Part shown: piece by piece, positions 61,498 to 64,000 of the stretch
Layout of the letters: the number at the start of each line of letters is the position of its first letter
Position numbering within the stretch: position 1 is the stretch's first letter
DNA from: Bdellovibrio bacteriovorus str. Tiberius
GTDB lineage: Bacteria > Bdellovibrionota > Bdellovibrionia > Bdellovibrionales > Bdellovibrionaceae
Assembly (NCBI RefSeq): GCF_000317895.1
Contig: NC_019567.1
Coordinates: 3,162,001 to 3,226,000, forward strand
Length of the DNA: 64,000 bases
Direction of reading: 5' to 3'
The notes under the pieces: generated by a model
What the model saw: the letters and a program-made list of their open reading frames with translations, nothing else
The model's database searches: none
Told to the model about the DNA's origin: nothing
Translations under genes and position numbers: made by a program

Positions 61498-63750
61498 TTA
61501 AATCCTCTTTCCAGGGCGGCGAATTTCAACATGATATCCGTCGAGCTTGGATTCTTTTTTGGCAGCTGCCATTTTCGGCGGAACAACAAAATTCACCGGA
61601 GTCAGTTCATCATCCATATCAGCAAGGCTGGCACCGGCAGCATGCTCCACCGGAATCGCCGTGCTGGTCACAGGCTCTGCCGCCGCAGCGACAACAGTTT
61701 CAGCGGAAGCTTCGGCCACGTCGGCCGCCACAAGAATTTCCTCTTCCACTTCAACTTCCTCCTCAACCTCTTCACCCATGAAACCGTCGATGAAGGTCAG
61801 CTCATCATTGGCCGGCTGGGATTTCTTTTTCACCGTTTTCTTAACAATCTTTTTAACCATCACCTGGTCTGTCGCTGCGACCGGTTCAGCTTTGACCGGC
61901 ACAATCTCAGGCAGCTCTTCCAGCAGGTTGTCGATGTTCACATCCAAGGGGGATGCGGCAGGCTCGGGCTGCACCGTGGTTGCCGCAACAAAATTTGCCT
62001 CGGCTTCGGCACGTTCCGGTGATTCTTCTTTCAGGCGAGGCAGTTCTTTCATGACAATCACTTCTTCCTCCTCCTGTTTTGGCGCCACCGGGGCTTTCAT
62101 CACCGCAAGACCCATGGTTTTCTTGAACAGGATCATCACTTTCGTGCCCTGCCCGCGCTGGGATTCCACTTTCACGTCCGCGTTGTGCTCTTTCAAAATT
62201 CCGAAGGCCACCGACAATCCCAGGCCCATGTGGTTCTGGAATGAACGGGTTGTGAAGAACGGATCGAAAATCTTTTCGATGTTCGCAGGCTCAATGCCCT
62301 CGCCGCAGTCTTCAATGTCCAGATGAGTTCCACTTTCGGATTCATACAGGGAAACCTTGATTTCCTTTTTCGCCATACGTTCCATGGCTTCCACCGAGTT
62401 GGTCATGATGTTCACCATCGCACGGGTCACACCATCCACATCCAGATCTTTTGCGTGGGTGTCCTGAATGTCCTTGGTCAGCTTCACACCTTTTTGCGCG
62501 AACAACGTATCCAGCTGCTTCAGCGCACGAACCAGCGGGCCTTCAACACGCATGGCATTTTTTTCTTTCACTTCTTCACCGGCATAACCCAGAAGCTTGT
62601 CCAGCACAGAGCGGGCCGCTCGGGTTTCGCGAAGAATAGAGTCCGTGCTTTGCACAACTTCGTCTTCCGGAGTTTTCGAAAGAATAATCTGGGAATAACC
62701 CAGAATGGAAGCCAGAGGTCCACGCATCTCGTGCGCCAGCGCTGAAGCCACACGCATCGAAGCATCCAGACGTTCTTTGTGAGCGATCTCTGGATCTTGT
62801 GCGATAACTTTTTCAACCACCGGCGCCGGAGCTGGTTTGGCTTTCGCTTCGGCCAGCTGGGTTTCCAGGGTTTCAATTTCTTTTTCTGCAGGTGAAATCA
62901 CCCACAGTGCCGCAGCTGCACCAACCAGCACAAGGCCCGCCCCCAGAAGCAGGAACTGCCACCACAAACCGGTGCGTCCCTTCATCGCCTCTTTCAGTGG
63001 AGCCGAACTTAGCACATACAGATTGCTTTGCGGGATCATCTCAAACATGCCGTAAAGATCCTGACCGGAAGCAAGCTTGAAAACAGAACTGCCATGGGAC
63101 GATCCGCTTTTCTGCGCTTCGCGGAAAACAGGATCATCACGCATCACGGTGCCCAGATATTCCGGCACAGAATGGCCCACGGTCAGGCCCGTCGCCGTCA
63201 CGATGGAAAATGCACTCAAAGAACCTTTTTGCGCGTCGATCAGGGACTGGAAGGTTTCACCGGAACCGATCAAAGCGTAAGCGCGCGTGCCTTCCAAAAA
63301 CACCAGCGCCACATAACGGCCGCGCTGGGAATCCTGGAACGGTTTAACAAAGAATCTCATGTCATTGCCACGCGCACCGATGTTGCCGATGGCTGCTTTC
63401 ACAAATTCTTTGTTCCAGTTGGCTGCTTTGGAATTTTCGCGAACTGCAAGAGCCTGCGGATCCAGTTCAGATCCACGCACAGAAAACGCCGCCACCGCAT
63501 AGTACGGCGACAAAGAACTCCAGTTGGTTTTTCCTTTTTGGAAACTTTCAGAATTCAAACCTGAAACCAGGCGCTGCAGGGATTTAAGTTCCACCGTCAA
63601 TGAATGGTTGATGGCACCCAGCTGGGTGCGGGTCTGCGCTTCGACCCAACTCATACGATCACCATAGACAAAACTGTCCGTCCGCCACAAGACAGCGCTG
63701 ATGAAAACAGTCGCCACCGCAATCAGAACGACGATGAGTTTAACTTTCAT
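61498..63750 (-). CDS. Membrane sensor histidine kinase with long acidic C-terminal tail
   Basis: The 750-residue product has membrane helix 1 (5-22), a periplasmic sensor (about 25-260) and membrane helix 2 (about 263-285). A short coiled coil precedes the HisKA domain with H340 (ALAHEMRGPL) and the HATPase domain. The HATPase has N-box NIMTNSVEAM (447-456), G1 DCGEG (481-485) and G2 GLGLSV (509-514). After residue 550 there is a low-complexity tail rich in E, V, A and P with a KKIVKKTVKKK patch, of unknown role. No receiver domain is attached. It is directly followed by the degenerate GGDEF gene, suggesting shared expression. Confidence 0.92.
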   Translation of the reverse strand: MKVKLIVVLIAVATVFISAVLWRTDSFVYGDRMSWVEAQTRTQLGAINHSLTVELKSLQRLVSGLNSESFQKGKTNWSSLSPYYAVAAFSVRGSELDPQALAVRENSKAANWNKEFVKAAIGNIGARGNDMRFFVKPFQDSQRGRYVALVFLEGTRAYALIGSGETFQSLIDAQKGSLSAFSIVTATGLTVGHSVPEYLGTVMRDDPVFREAQKSGSSHGSSVFKLASGQDLYGMFEMIPQSNLYVLSSAPLKEAMKGRTGLWWQFLLLGAGLVLVGAAAALWVISPAEKEIETLETQLAEAKAKPAPAPVVEKVIAQDPEIAHKERLDASMRVASALAHEMRGPLASILGYSQIILSKTPEDEVVQSTDSILRETRAARSVLDKLLGYAGEEVKEKNAMRVEGPLVRALKQLDTLFAQKGVKLTKDIQDTHAKDLDVDGVTRAMVNIMTNSVEAMERMAKKEIKVSLYESESGTHLDIEDCGEGIEPANIEKIFDPFFTTRSFQNHMGLGLSVAFGILKEHNADVKVESQRGQGTKVMILFKKTMGLAVMKAPVAPKQEEEEVIVMKELPRLKEESPERAEAEANFVAATTVQPEPAASPLDVNIDNLLEELPEIVPVKAEPVAATDQVMVKKIVKKTVKKKSQPANDELTFIDGFMGEEVEEEVEVEEEILVAADVAEASAETVVAAAAEPVTSTAIPVEHAAGASLADMDDELTPVNFVVPPKMAAAKKESKLDGYHVEIRRPGKRI

Positions 63751-63887
63751 TGAGGCAGTTCCTTCCTGTAACTTCTCCGCGCTCTTCCAAGAGCGAGATA
63801 CCTTTGATTTTATTGTAGTTTTAGAAACTGGTAAGAATCAAGCAAGAGTCCTTTGCAAATGCCACTAAAAGGAGTAGAAGATCCCCA

Positions 63888-64000
63888 CTATGAGTACTCA
63901 CCGCTGCGACATTTTGATTATCGGCTCTGGCACTGCTGGCTTGGCTTTGGCTCTGAAGCTCTCGGAAAATGGAAAAGTGATCGTACTGGCCAAAGAAAGC
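63888..64000 (+). CDS. nadB: L-aspartate oxidase, 5' end (gene continues past the window)
   Basis: The 37 visible codons start at an ATG with AAAAGGAG upstream and encode [20 protein letters not shown], a GxGxxG FAD-binding Rossmann start, then [16 protein letters not shown]. This pattern fits NadB, which makes iminoaspartate for NAD synthesis. Related flavoproteins such as succinate dehydrogenase start similarly, so the call is tentative. Confidence 0.72.

Noticed and set aside
1..64000. CRISPR arrays, tRNA or rRNA genes, insertion sequences
   Set aside because: No regularly spaced direct repeats, tRNA cloverleaf-type sequences, rRNA motifs or transposase frames were found by reading the sequence.

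Overview
The window (about 50% GC, densely coded, many 1-4 bp start/stop overlaps) looks like chromosomal DNA of a predatory deltaproteobacterium-type organism, most likely Bdellovibrio bacteriovorus or a close relative. This is inferred from the gene content: class III cyclase, PilZ, GYF_2 and degenerate GGDEF signalling proteins, several secreted wall-active enzymes, many small Sec-exported proteins of unknown function, and a fused NuoCD with a short NuoG. No identity search was possible. No tRNA, rRNA, insertion sequence, prophage or CRISPR array was seen.

Layout. 1-3.3 kb: 3'-truncated sigma-54 activator, xerC, recO and an unknown gene. 3.4-8.2 kb: envelope and secreted proteins, including a barrel-like protein, a fatty-acid desaturase with a coiled-coil tail, an intradiol-dioxygenase-like lipoprotein and a papain-like lipoprotein. 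8.4-11.3 kb: a PilZ-methyltransferase and a membrane adenylate-cyclase-like protein. 11.4-14.6 kb: two gene pairs, each a secreted wall-active enzyme followed by a small exported partner, with sigma-54-like promoters. 14.6-17.6 kb: LysR regulator, TerC, RNA cyclic phosphodiesterase, small exported protein. 17.7-23.9 kb: complex I peripheral-arm operon nuoB-CD-E-F-G-I without membrane-arm genes, ending in a structured repeat and a terminator. 24.1-31 kb: subtilase, YceI + MNIO (DUF692) + DUF2063 operon, chemoreceptor, L,D-transpeptidase. 31-35 kb: barrel-like protein, a coupled pair of tandem di-iron protein and FabD-like acyltransferase, XRE regulator. 35-40.8 kb: heterodimeric ABC exporter, von Willebrand lipoprotein, GYF_2-PilZ protein. 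41-45 kb: REC-CheX protein, thioesterase, phnDCE transporter. 45-49 kb: HAD phosphatase, RsmI-type methyltransferase, HrpB helicase. 49-51.4 kb: secreted HExxH protein, rpsD with a coupled small gene, a second copy of the structured repeat, and a 38-residue basic protein. 51.5-60 kb: Mpo1-like protein, cysE, YhaM-type nuclease, a lipoprotein and a GYF_2-TPR protein next to an MlaE-F-D lipid transporter with alr. 60-64 kb: a degenerate GGDEF protein with an intact RxxD site coupled to a histidine kinase, then the 5' end of nadB.

Main leads. (1) A roughly 120-127 nt multi-hairpin element at 17720-17846 and 51117-51236, each copy lying between a stop codon and an intrinsic terminator on the minus strand, with compensatory changes in its closing stem. 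(2) An MNIO/DUF2063 pair with no recognisable cysteine-rich precursor. (3) A coupled tandem di-iron protein and acyltransferase. (4) Wall-lytic enzyme plus small-partner pairs under apparent sigma-54 control. (5) A c-di-GMP-receptor-like GGDEF protein next to a histidine kinase.
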